Assembly (NCBI GenBank): GCA_023380915.1
Contig: JAMCSM010000157.1
Location: 1 to 27,083, forward strand
Length of the DNA stretch: 27,083 nucleotides
DNA from: Actinomycetota bacterium
GTDB lineage: Bacteria; Actinomycetota; Humimicrobiia; Humimicrobiales; Humimicrobiaceae
Direction of reading: 5' to 3'
The notes beneath the pieces are model-generated. The model worked only from the letters and a program-made list of their open reading frames with translations, made no database searches and was not told the DNA's origin. The first letter of the stretch is position 1; every line of letters starts with the position of its first letter. This document shows, piece by piece, positions 8,483 through 15,875 of the stretch. The position numbers and the translations under genes are program-made.

Positions 8483-10159
8483 ATGAATGATTCCAAAGAA
8501 AAATCGGACTTTATCAGGGATATAATAAATGAAGATTTAAAAAAGGGAAAAAATGATAAAAAAGTATGTACAAGATTTCCTCCGGAGCCAAACGGTTATC
8601 TGCATATAGGACACGCAAAATCCATATGCCTCAATTTTGGATTGGCCCTGGATTATGGAGGTACATGCAATTTAAGATTCGATGATACAAACCCGATAAA
8701 AGAAGAATCGGAATATGTGGAATCTATAAAAAAAGATATAAAATGGCTGGGGTTTGATTGGGGAAAGAGGGAATATTATGCATCAGACTATTTTGAAAAG
8801 CTCTATGAATTTGCTATTATGCTGATAAAAAGAGACAAGGCCTTTGTTTGCGATCTGAGTGCAGAAGAGATAAGAAAATACCGGGGAACACTCACAACCC
8901 CTGGAAGAGAAAGCCCATATAGATATCGCAGCCGGGAAGAGAACTTAATTCTCTTTGCAGAAATGCGGAATGGTAAATATCCCGATGGTTCAAAGGTTTT
9001 AAGAGCAAAAATAGACATGGCCTCACCAAATCTTAATATGCGTGATCCTGTAATGTATCGTATACTTCACAGAAGCCATCACCGTACAGGCAGCAAATGG
9101 TGTATTTATCCAACATATGACTGGACACACGGACAGTCTGATTCAATTGAGAATATTACACATTCCATATGCACTCTGGAATTTGAAGACCACCGCCCCC
9201 TTTATGACTGGTTTATTGAACAGCTGGGAATACATCACCCACAGCAAATAGAATTTGCAAGGCTCAACCTTACTTATACGGTAATGAGCAAAAGAATGCT
9301 TTTGGAGCTTGTGGAAAAAAAATATGTAAATGGATGGGATGACCCGCGAATGCCCACTATTTCAGGTATGAAAAGAAGGGGATACACTCCTGAAGCAATC
9401 AGGAATTTTTGTTCAGCTATCGGAGTGGCAAAAGCAGAAAGTACAGTAGATACAGCTTTTCTGGAGCATTTTATAAGAGATGATTTAAATAAAAAAGCAG
9501 CGCGGGTTATGGGAGTACTAAATCCTCTTAAGGTTATTATAGACAATTATCCCAATAATCATGAAGAAGAGCTTGATGCCATAAATAACCCCGAAGACTC
9601 TGCTGCCGGTATAAGAAAAGTGCCATTCTCAAAAATTTTATATATCGAAAAAGAAGATTTCATGGAAGACCCTCCGAAAAAATTCTATAGACTGGCTCCC
9701 GGGAGAGAAGTAAGGCTGAGATATGCTTATTTTATAAAATGCACTGATGTTATCAAGGATAAAAATGGGTATATTGCCGAACTTCATTGCACCTATGATC
9801 CTTCCACAAGAGGAGGAAATGCACCTGACGGAAGGAAAGTAAAAGCAACTCTTCACTGGGTTTCAGCCAAAAGTGCAGTATCTGCCGAAGTCAGGTTATA
9901 TGATTACCTCTTTATAAAAGAAAATCCACTTAAAGCGGAAGAAGGAAAAGATTTTAAAGCAAATCTTAATCCTGATTCATTGAAAATAAGAGGCTGCCTG
10001 CTTGAACCTTCGATTATGTCTGCAAAACCCGGAAAAATCTATCAGTTTGAAAGACTTGGTTATTTTTATGTTGACCCTGATTCTGAAAATGGAAAATTAA
10101 TATTTAACAGAACCGTAACTCTTAAAGATGAATGGGCAAAAATCAGAACATTAGCTTAA
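8483..10159 (+). CDS. glnS: Glutaminyl-tRNA synthetase
   Basis: This class I aminoacyl-tRNA synthetase charges tRNA-Gln directly with glutamine. The catalytic core carries [11 protein letters not shown] (HIGH motif, residues 41-44) and V-M-S-K-R (267-271, the KMSKS loop). GlnRS-specific stretches include [10 protein letters not shown] near 62-71, D-W-T-H-G-Q-S-D-S near 213-221 and H-R-P-L-Y-D-W near 237. Two beta-barrel anticodon-binding domains follow (about 325-558), with P-G-R-E-V-R-L-R near 410. I start at ATG 8483 (558 residues) because the protein then begins like E. coli GlnRS (554 residues), with [10 protein letters not shown]; an in-frame ATG at 8438 would add 15 hydrophobic residues. 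No strong ribosome binding site is seen at either start. Having glnS means this organism need not rely on GatCAB for Gln-tRNA. Confidence 0.95.
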   Translation: MNDSKEKSDFIRDIINEDLKKGKNDKKVCTRFPPEPNGYLHIGHAKSICLNFGLALDYGGTCNLRFDDTNPIKEESEYVESIKKDIKWLGFDWGKREYYASDYFEKLYEFAIMLIKRDKAFVCDLSAEEIRKYRGTLTTPGRESPYRYRSREENLILFAEMRNGKYPDGSKVLRAKIDMASPNLNMRDPVMYRILHRSHHRTGSKWCIYPTYDWTHGQSDSIENITHSICTLEFEDHRPLYDWFIEQLGIHHPQQIEFARLNLTYTVMSKRMLLELVEKKYVNGWDDPRMPTISGMKRRGYTPEAIRNFCSAIGVAKAESTVDTAFLEHFIRDDLNKKAARVMGVLNPLKVIIDNYPNNHEEELDAINNPEDSAAGIRKVPFSKILYIEKEDFMEDPPKKFYRLAPGREVRLRYAYFIKCTDVIKDKNGYIAELHCTYDPSTRGGNAPDGRKVKATLHWVSAKSAVSAEVRLYDYLFIKENPLKAEEGKDFKANLNPDSLKIRGCLLEPSIMSAKPGKIYQFERLGYFYVDPDSENGKLIFNRTVTLKDEWAKIRTLA

Positions 10160-10295
10160 TAGAGCATCAATTAAACATTTTTGTCTTGATTATTTTTTCT
10201 TCCGGCAATTTTAGTGTTACTATATAATGCTATTTTGACCACTGTCCTGAATACTATAAAATAATTTTTTTACCTTTCCAAATCTGTCATCTCAT

Positions 10296-10329
10296 AAAAA
10301 AGCATTTGATTATTAAAAAAGTATTTGAT
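10296..10329. repeat. Pair of 15-base direct repeats upstream of the arsM promoter
   Basis: AAAAAAGCATTTGAT (10296-10310) and AAAAAAGTATTTGAT (10315-10329) differ at one base and start 19 bases apart, ending 13 bases before the TTGACA box. The position would suit an activator or UP-like element, but AT-rich DNA can give this by chance. Confidence 0.35.
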
Positions 10330-10342
10330 ACAGAAATTTCTC

Positions 10343-10377
10343 TTGACATTAATGTAATTATATATTTAAATATATAA
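10343..10377 (+). promoter_or_regulatory. arsM promoter with candidate ArsR operator
   Basis: A perfect TTGACA (10343-10348) is followed by the perfect 20-base palindrome TTATATATTTAAATATATAA (10358-10377), which would cover the expected -10 region (TTAAAT at 10366-10371 with 17-base spacing). ArsR/SmtB repressors bind AT-rich inverted repeats overlapping promoters, and an arsR gene lies just after arsM. A repressor site here would make arsM arsenite-inducible. Inference from layout; binding is not shown. Confidence 0.5.
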
Positions 10378-10492
10378 ATGTACTGGACAAATAAAAAATT
10401 GCATAATTATATGTTAAGTTGAAGATTTTGGCACTGTTAAATTTTGAATAACATTTTAAATTAAAATTTAAAAACTCCAGGAAGGTGAAAAA

Positions 10493-11320
10493 ATGAATGA
10501 AGAAAGTATAAAAAAAGCAGTGAGAGAAAATTATGCTAAAGCAGCTTTGGGTAACCAGTGCTGCTCTGCACCAATAACTAATTGCTGCGGACAGGTTGAT
10601 CTTGCAAAAGATATAAGCTCAAAAATGGGCTACTCTGAAGAAGAGATGGAAAAAGTACCCGAGGGATCAAATTTAGGTCTTGGATGTGGTAACCCCATAG
10701 CAATGGCTTCGCTTACCCGGGGCGAAATTGTCCTTGATTTAGGATCGGGAGCAGGTTTTGATTGTTTTCTTGCAGCAGAAAAAGTCGGACCCGAAGGCAG
10801 GGTAATAGGAGTGGATATGACGCCGGAAATGCTTGAAAAAGCAAGGAAAAATTTGCAGAAAGGCAATTTTCCCAATGTTGAATTCAGATTGGGGGAAATT
10901 GAAAACCTGCCTGTTGCCGATAATAGCGTAGATGTAATAATTTCAAATTGTGTTATTAACCTGGTTCCTGATAAGAATAGGGTTTTTTCAGAAGCATTCC
11001 GTGCCCTGAAACCAGGTGGAAGAATCATGGTTTCCGATATCGTTTTAACCAAAGAATTACAGGATTTTGTTAAGAATAATATCACCGCTTATGTAGGCTG
11101 TATTTCAGGTGCGATAATTAAGGATGATTATTTAGAAACCATAAGGAACGCAGGTTTTAGCGATATCAGAATACTGGATGAAAAATATTTTTCCATCGAT
11201 TATATTTTAAGTGATGATACTGCAAAAATAGTTAAAAATACCTTAAACTTATCCGAAAATCAGGTCAAGGATCTTGAAAACTCAGTATTGAGCATAAAAG
11301 TTTATGCTTTGAAACCCTGA
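10493..11320 (+). CDS. arsM: Arsenite S-adenosylmethionine methyltransferase
   Basis: A 275-residue cytoplasmic enzyme that methylates As(III) using SAM. The SAM-binding motif L-D-L-G-S-G-A-G-F-D is at 81-90, with G-V-D-M-T at 106-110 and L-K-P-G-G-R at 172-177. The arsenite-binding cysteines of the family are in place: Cys65 in G-L-G-C-G-N-P, Cys153 in S-N-C-V-I-N-L and Cys203 in Y-V-G-C-I-S-G. The N-terminus also holds two Cys pairs (23-24 and 31-32), as in many ArsM proteins, which can take part in metal or thiol chemistry. The start is clear because AGGAAGGTG lies just before ATG 10493. It is followed by arsR in the same direction, so arsenic sensing is likely to control it. No arsenite efflux pump (ArsB/Acr3) or arsenate reductase is nearby. 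Confidence 0.95.
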   Translation: MNEESIKKAVRENYAKAALGNQCCSAPITNCCGQVDLAKDISSKMGYSEEEMEKVPEGSNLGLGCGNPIAMASLTRGEIVLDLGSGAGFDCFLAAEKVGPEGRVIGVDMTPEMLEKARKNLQKGNFPNVEFRLGEIENLPVADNSVDVIISNCVINLVPDKNRVFSEAFRALKPGGRIMVSDIVLTKELQDFVKNNITAYVGCISGAIIKDDYLETIRNAGFSDIRILDEKYFSIDYILSDDTAKIVKNTLNLSENQVKDLENSVLSIKVYALKP

Positions 11321-11339
11321 TACCAAGCAAAAAAATTAA

Positions 11340-11377
11340 AATGGAATTATCCTAATTCATAATGGGATAATTCCATT
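11340..11377. promoter_or_regulatory. 13-base perfect inverted repeat before arsR
   Basis: AATGGAATTATCC (11340-11352) and GGATAATTCCATT (11365-11377) can form a 13-base-pair hairpin with a 12-base loop between arsM and arsR. On the + strand it is followed by A residues, so it is not a standard terminator of arsM. Read on the minus strand it is followed by TTTAATTTTTTT and could stop leftward transcription. A perfect TATAAT (11386-11391) lies only six bases before the arsR ATG, with no ribosome binding site, which hints at a leaderless arsR mRNA. No -35 box fits. Confidence 0.5.
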
Positions 11378-11397
11378 AAAAAATATATAATCTTATT

Positions 11398-11769
11398 ATG
11401 CAGGCAAAAGATCTGAAAAATATAGAAAAAATAATCAAAGCCCTGGCTGATGAAAACAGAATAAGGATACTCTGCCTGTTGAAATCCAGACAAATTTTAT
11501 GTGTTTGTGAAATACAGGAGATAATAAGATTATCCCAGCCTACTATTTCAAGCCACCTTAAAATACTTGAAAATGCCGGACTTATCGAAAATGAAAAAGT
11601 CGGGTTGTGGGTAAACTACAGGATCAAAGAAGGACTGAAACCCTTTGAAAAAGATTTAATGGAATTACTGGCAAAAAATCTTATTAATGATTCGCAGATT
11701 AAAAAAGATTCAGGAATGGTTAAAAAAATAGACAGGGTTTTGATTTGCTGCAAAAAAAAGAAAGAATAA
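11398..11769 (+). CDS. arsR: ArsR/SmtB-family metalloregulator
   Basis: A 123-residue winged-helix repressor. Residues 7-28 (I-E-K-I-I-K-A-L-A-D-E-N-R-I-R-I-L) form the family's first helices, and S-Q-P-T-I-S-S-H-L-K-I-L (46-57) is the DNA-recognition helix. The metal site of the arsenite-type repressors is present: L-C-V-C-E with Cys35 and Cys37 at the start of that helix pair. A second Cys pair (117-118) sits in a Lys-rich tail and could supply the third thiol. It likely dissociates from DNA on binding As(III) and controls arsM and itself. No ribosome binding site precedes the ATG, but a TATAAT lies six bases upstream. Its 3' end nearly touches a decayed dehydrogenase gene on the other strand. 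Confidence 0.92.
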   Translation: MQAKDLKNIEKIIKALADENRIRILCLLKSRQILCVCEIQEIIRLSQPTISSHLKILENAGLIENEKVGLWVNYRIKEGLKPFEKDLMELLAKNLINDSQIKKDSGMVKKIDRVLICCKKKKE

Positions 11770-11771
11770 TT

Positions 11772-12117
11772 TTCCCGGGCAGTTAGAGATATATTATTAA
11801 GTGCAGCCTTTATTGATGTATAACCTGACATATAAGGTAAATACATTTTTGACAATCCGGAACTTATACTTACAATTGCTCCCCCGCCCTGTTTTTTCAT
11901 TACAGGTATAACCTTTTGCATTATTAATCAAGATATCGATACGGCCATAATGGCTGTATATTTCTTTAACCATATTTTTTATAGACCCCGTCTCTGTCAT
12001 ATCACAGGGAATGGCAAAAGAGTTTTTCAATCCGGATGCAAGCTTTAACAACTTTTCACTTGAACGTGCTGCCAGTGCCACCCAAGCACCTTTTTCAGCT
12101 AAGATTAAAGACATTAT
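11772..12117 (-). pseudogene. Decayed short-chain dehydrogenase/reductase (SDR)
   Basis: Two pieces of an SDR are read in different minus-strand frames. Frame one (12117 down to about 11917) gives L-A-E-K-G-A-W-V-A-L-A-A-R-S, then G-R-I-D-I-L-I-N-N-A, the conserved N-N-A motif. At about 11920 it passes into another frame reading M-Q-K-V-I-P-V-M-K-K-Q-G-G-G-A-I-V-S-I-S-S, then the active-site Y-T-S-I-K and T-A-R-E (ending 11772). About 35-40 residues that normally lie between these blocks are missing, so a frameshifting deletion occurred. The glycine-rich T-G-x-x-x-G-x-G cofactor motif at the front and the last third of the enzyme are also gone. It is a relic, not a working gene. It lies squeezed between arsR and the GT4 gene and shares the GT4 strand. 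Confidence 0.8.
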
Positions 12118-12143
12118 CCTGACTGGGATATTTATGAAAAAAT

Positions 12144-13313
12144 TTAACTCAGCAGGCATTCGCGGTAGATCTCTTCGTGCTTATCCAAAGTCTTCTCTAT
12201 ATCATGCTCACGTATTATAAAAAGACTCTCCTGCGCCATTTTTTCCCTGAGTTCTTTATCAGCAGCAAGATGCAGTATTTTATCACCCGCTTCATCAGCA
12301 TTTCCAGGTTCAAAAAGATAACCATTAATGCCATCTTTTACAAGCTCGGGTATTGCCATCGATCTTGAAGCAACTACAGGAAGGCCTGATGCCATTGCTT
12401 CCATAATTGAGAGCCCCTGAAGCTCTACTTCACTTGCACTCAGAAAAATATCACTTATCCCGTAAAGTTTTTTTAATTCATCGTTAATTATAAAATCCGT
12501 GAATATTATCCTACCCGATAAATTTTTCTCAATCACGATTTTCTCCAGATTTTCCTTATCTTTGCCCCTGCCTGTTATTACAAACTGAAAATCCACTTTG
12601 TCTTTTATTGTATTGACAGCTTCCAGAAGAACACTTACTCTTTTTTCTTTATCTAGCCTTGAAACTGAAAGAAGTATGGTTTTTTGTTTGCTTATTTTGT
12701 ATTTGTCATATATTCCATCACCAGCTTTATTCTTTTTATAATTGCATAGGTCAAGACCATTTGAAATTGCAGTCACTTTCTTTTTTAATCCCACTTCTTC
12801 GACAATACTTTTTGCTGTTTCAGTTGGTGTAATAACTGCATCAATCCCGTTGAATACGTTTAAAAATAAATTCCAGAGAATTCTTTCAACAATTCTGTAT
12901 AGAACCGTATTATCTTTAATTTTAAGATTACTTAGCCAGTTATAAGGTGTAAAATGATTTGTCCCTACAATCTTAATGTTCTTTTTTTTAGCCTGTCTTA
13001 TAGCTGCTTTTGCTACAAAAAGATGATCTGCTACATGGATGATATCCGGGTTAAAATCATTAAAAATTTTCTTAACCTGCCTTCCGGCAAAGGGTGAGAA
13101 CCTGTATTCTTTATGCAGTATTACCGGAAATGAATCAATTCTATGTACAAATACACCTTCCTCAATACTATATTTATAATTCCTGTTTTTACCCGGACAT
13201 ATAACTGTTACCTGGTTTCCTCTTTTTGCAAGTCCTGTTGTAAGCCTCATTGTTGCAATCCCGGAACCATTTATTGTAGGCGGGTATGATTCTAAAGCAA
13301 AGAGTATTTTCAT
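12144..13313 (-). CDS. GT4-family glycosyltransferase (GT-B fold)
   Basis: A 389-residue soluble enzyme with the two Rossmann-like domains of group 1 glycosyltransferases. The N-terminal domain opens M-K-I-L-F-A-L-E-S-Y-P-P and contains the glycine-rich I-N-G-S-G-I-A-T-M-R-L loop (14-24). The C-terminal domain holds S-V-S-R-L-D-K-E-K-R (216-225), the nucleotide-sugar loop, and the E-x7-E pair Glu297/Glu305 in E-L-Q-G-L-S-I-M-E. Retaining GT4 enzymes of this shape (PimB/SqdX/diglucosyldiacylglycerol synthase-like) transfer sugars to lipids or to growing polysaccharides. A glycolipid role is plausible but not proven. The start is supported by GGAG seven bases upstream. It stands alone, 252 bases from the nuclease-like gene upstream. 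Confidence 0.9.
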   Translation of the reverse strand: MKILFALESYPPTINGSGIATMRLTTGLAKRGNQVTVICPGKNRNYKYSIEEGVFVHRIDSFPVILHKEYRFSPFAGRQVKKIFNDFNPDIIHVADHLFVAKAAIRQAKKKNIKIVGTNHFTPYNWLSNLKIKDNTVLYRIVERILWNLFLNVFNGIDAVITPTETAKSIVEEVGLKKKVTAISNGLDLCNYKKNKAGDGIYDKYKISKQKTILLSVSRLDKEKRVSVLLEAVNTIKDKVDFQFVITGRGKDKENLEKIVIEKNLSGRIIFTDFIINDELKKLYGISDIFLSASEVELQGLSIMEAMASGLPVVASRSMAIPELVKDGINGYLFEPGNADEAGDKILHLAADKELREKMAQESLFIIREHDIEKTLDKHEEIYRECLLS

Positions 13314-13415
13314 TTTATTGCTCCAAATTTTTATAAATCTTCTTGAAGATCTGGTAATTAAAAAATAGGTTAATATTGTAAGAATGAGAGCATCTCAGAA
13401 TCAAATCAACTATTG

Positions 13416-13427
13416 TGGAATATTCCA
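13416..13427. promoter_or_regulatory. Palindrome in the spacer upstream of the GT4 gene
   Basis: TGGAATATTCCA is a perfect 12-base palindrome, extendable to 18 bases with one mismatched pair, about 100 bases upstream of the GT4 start. It might be an operator for that gene. The rest of this 252-base spacer is plain AT-rich DNA. Confidence 0.25.
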
Positions 13428-13565
13428 TAAATAATTTAAACCCAAAATTTCAAATATTTGAAATAGCTATATTTTAAAATAATTTAATAATTAAATATAG
13501 ATTTATACAAGCTTCTGACTTTCGAGTTTCCATCTTAATCAGCATTTTATTTAAAAAACTTTAAA

Positions 13566-15092
13566 CTAATCTATAACCCAGTTTGAGTCTTCTATGACAC
13601 CCGCTCCGCTTATGATATCATTGACGCTTATGCCTCTCCTTGAAAGGTATTTCCTCACAAGATTCTCATTACCCGCCCTTAAGTTATTGTAATTTTCCTG
13701 AGATTCATCCAGCCATACTCTTTTTTCAAACAGCAGGCTTGTGCACTCTTCTATAGATTCCCAGCTGCTTTCATTTATTTCTCTAAGTAATATTTCTTTT
13801 CTTTCATTTTCTTCATACAATTCAAGCACTGCTGCTATAACATCCTTCAGTATCGAAGACCATGCTTTAAAAGAACCAGTCAGATATATTCTTTCTGAAA
13901 TTTTATGAGACTCATCATCTTTTTCAGGATTCCATTTGCCTTCAAGCGTATACCTGGCAATTAAATTCAACAGAGTTATTAAATTTTTCCTTTCAAATTC
14001 CCTCAACCTGTCAGATTCTTCAATATCTATCAAAAGCGGAGGCCCGGCTATAAATTTCTTAAATATCACCTGCTTGAGTCTTGATATTGTTAAAGGCTTT
14101 TTTCCATCAGAATTATATTCTGCAATATATTTTATAATTTCATTTTCCTTATCTTCAATAATACTGTCATAAATATCGCTTTCAATCATATTTATGGCAT
14201 CAGACCTTTTCTTACCCATGTTTACCAGAAAAGATACAAATCCGGCTTCGGATTTCTCCCCATTCATATCCATGTAGTCTTTCCATTCTTCATTAAAAAT
14301 GCTTGCCCATTTATTAATGAGCACAGATGCAAAGAATGGCATCTGCCTTAACCTGTCATGGGCTGCAAGATTTGTTTCTTTTAAAATTTTAATATCGGGA
14401 CTTATATAAACTTTGCATTCTATTTCCTCCCTGCCTGCCCAGATCTGAGCAGCAGCCTTATGCTGCCCATCAAACAGAAAAATATTATTTCCTTCAAGCC
14501 TGCAAACCGAAGGAGTCAATTGACTGTTTACCAGCAAATGCCTGTAAAGATCCCACAATCTTTTAAATTCGAGAGGCCTTGGTTGAAGCTGCTCATCGTT
14601 ATGCATCAGCACAGGTGATAACACTATATAGAAATATTTAAAACCGGTTGCAGGACAGGTATACAATGGCAAATCTGCACAATATGAATAATCCTTTAAA
14701 TCATCACTTACATTTACCTTAATAGTATCCCCGGCAATGTTCTCCTCAAAATCTACCTTATTATTTCCTTTTTTCCCTCTAAGCTTCAACCTGACAACAT
14801 CATTCAACTTTACTCCGGCTGTGTCTTTGAATAAAATTTCCATCTCTTTCAAAGTTTTGAATTCATTTATTGAGAGTGTGCCAATTTCCCTGTGGTGCCC
14901 TTTGCAAACAACTCCAAAATTTGAAGGACAAGGTTTAGTTTTATTTGAAAAAGGATTCAGATGATGATATTCTATATTGTTTTTATCGTCAATCGGATGG
15001 CTTCCTATTACACAGAAAATTTGATCATTGTTAGTATAATTTTCGATTATAGCCCTCTTTTCTCTGGCATCAAGTTCGGGATGTACCGGCAT
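13566..15092 (-). CDS. HNH-type nuclease fused to a DndB/ParB-like (DGQHR-type) domain
   Basis: This 508-residue protein is not one I can name, but two domains can be read. Residues 26-68 look like an HNH/zinc-finger nuclease: Cys27, Y-H-H-L-N-P-F-S (His43/His44), Asn58 in C-P-S-N-F-G-V-V-C and K-G-H-H-R (His66/His67), matching the order His-Asn-His of this fold. Residues about 140-260 resemble the ParB/DndB superfamily, with I-F-L-F-D-G-Q-H-K-A-A-A at 204-215 (the DGQHR motif of DndB-type proteins, Lys for Arg). The remaining ~250 residues are helical, charged and unassigned. DndB-like proteins act with DNA phosphorothioation or in plasmid/defence contexts, so a DNA-targeting or defence role is an inference. 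The start is secure: GGGAGGT precedes ATG. It lies 39 bases after the menG-like gene on the same strand. No dnd or restriction partner genes are nearby. Confidence 0.7.
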   Translation of the reverse strand: MPVHPELDAREKRAIIENYTNNDQIFCVIGSHPIDDKNNIEYHHLNPFSNKTKPCPSNFGVVCKGHHREIGTLSINEFKTLKEMEILFKDTAGVKLNDVVRLKLRGKKGNNKVDFEENIAGDTIKVNVSDDLKDYSYCADLPLYTCPATGFKYFYIVLSPVLMHNDEQLQPRPLEFKRLWDLYRHLLVNSQLTPSVCRLEGNNIFLFDGQHKAAAQIWAGREEIECKVYISPDIKILKETNLAAHDRLRQMPFFASVLINKWASIFNEEWKDYMDMNGEKSEAGFVSFLVNMGKKRSDAINMIESDIYDSIIEDKENEIIKYIAEYNSDGKKPLTISRLKQVIFKKFIAGPPLLIDIEESDRLREFERKNLITLLNLIARYTLEGKWNPEKDDESHKISERIYLTGSFKAWSSILKDVIAAVLELYEENERKEILLREINESSWESIEECTSLLFEKRVWLDESQENYNNLRAGNENLVRKYLSRRGISVNDIISGAGVIEDSNWVID

Positions 15093-15131
15093 TTTAACCT
15101 CCCTAAAAAATTTTTGTCATATTAAAAAAAA

Positions 15132-15875
15132 TTATTTAACTTTTAAAGCTGTATAAATTGTGCACGTGCCGAATGTCATTGGCAGATATTTTGCCTGTGC
15201 CCATCCGCACTCCATTATAATATCTGCAAAATCTTCGGGTTCCGGAAAAGCCCTGATTGTTCTCACTAAAAATTTATATGCATTCCTATCTCTTGTTATG
15301 AGTGCGCCTGAATTTATAATAATCTTATCCATATAAAAATCATATATTTTTCTGAAAAAACTGCTTTTCGGATATGAAAATTCCATTATTATCAATCTGC
15401 CTCCGGGCTTTGCCACCCTGTAAAACTCTTTAAGGGCTTCTTTTCTTTCTGATGCCGGCCTGATTCCAAAAACTATGGTAATCAAATCAAAAAAGTTGTT
15501 TCTGAATTCAAGATCTGTGATATCACCTTCCATAAATGTCAGATTTCCCTTATTCCCTATTATTTTATTGTATCTTTTTTTTGCAATATCCAGCATATCT
15601 TCTGAGAAATCCACGCCATAAACATGTGATTTTTTTTTCGTTTTGATCCAGGCGCCGTAAGATGAAATTCCAGTGCCGCAAGCGGCATCCAGGATTCTTT
15701 GTTCCGAACCTTCGATATTTTTTATAAACCTTAATCTCCAGTATTTTTCAAGACCAAGACTTATAAGTGTATTTGTGAGATCGTATCTTCCCGAAATTCT
15801 ATTAAATAGTTTCTCTACTTTGACATTTGAAATGGTGTTACTATTTTCCCCCGTTTTTACTTTTTTCAATTTCAA
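15132..15875 (-). CDS. menG: UbiE/MenG-like C-methyltransferase (menaquinone pathway)
   Basis: A 247-residue class I SAM methyltransferase. Family marks: Y-D-L-T-N near 31-35, SAM motif L-D-A-A-C-G-T-G (62-69), G-V-D-F-S (87-91), F-G-I-R (136-139), F-Y-R-V-A-K-P-G-G-R-L (151-161), E-F-S-Y-P (165-169) and a final L-P-M-T-F-G-T-C-T-I-Y. These fit demethylmenaquinone methyltransferase, the last step of menaquinone synthesis, though F-G-I-R-P-A-S replaces the usual F-G-I-R-N-V. The longest frame starts with TTG at 15875, sharing four bases with the TGA of the upstream TPR gene. An AAGGA directly before it is better spaced for a second TTG at 15869, so the true start may be two codons later. It is translationally coupled to the TPR gene. 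Other quinone or small-molecule substrates are possible. Confidence 0.82.
   Translation of the reverse strand: MKLKKVKTGENSNTISNVKVEKLFNRISGRYDLTNTLISLGLEKYWRLRFIKNIEGSEQRILDAACGTGISSYGAWIKTKKKSHVYGVDFSEDMLDIAKKRYNKIIGNKGNLTFMEGDITDLEFRNNFFDLITIVFGIRPASERKEALKEFYRVAKPGGRLIIMEFSYPKSSFFRKIYDFYMDKIIINSGALITRDRNAYKFLVRTIRAFPEPEDFADIIMECGWAQAKYLPMTFGTCTIYTALKVK

Larger units (their letters stand above)
10160..10492. other. Spacer between glnS and arsM
   Basis: No gene is visible in these 333 bases. Just after glnS, ATCAA and TTGAT arms followed by TATTTTTT could form a weak terminator (10167-10199). Two near-identical 15-base direct repeats (14 of 15) with a 19-base period lie at 10296-10310 and 10315-10329. 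They are followed by the TTGACA box and AT palindrome described separately. A strong ribosome binding site, AGGAAGGTG, precedes arsM. Confidence 0.55.

Noticed and set aside
10630..11085. A 151-codon open frame antisense to arsM
   Set aside because: arsM shows all its motifs on the + strand; the antisense product has no family features.
11340..11377. Intrinsic terminator of arsM on the + strand
   Set aside because: The stem is strong but is followed by A residues, not T residues, in that direction.
11797..12159. A 120-residue minus-strand open frame as an intact gene
   Set aside because: Its first ~14 and last ~39 codons do not match the SDR family; only the middle does, and the family continues in another frame. 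It is part of the SDR relic.
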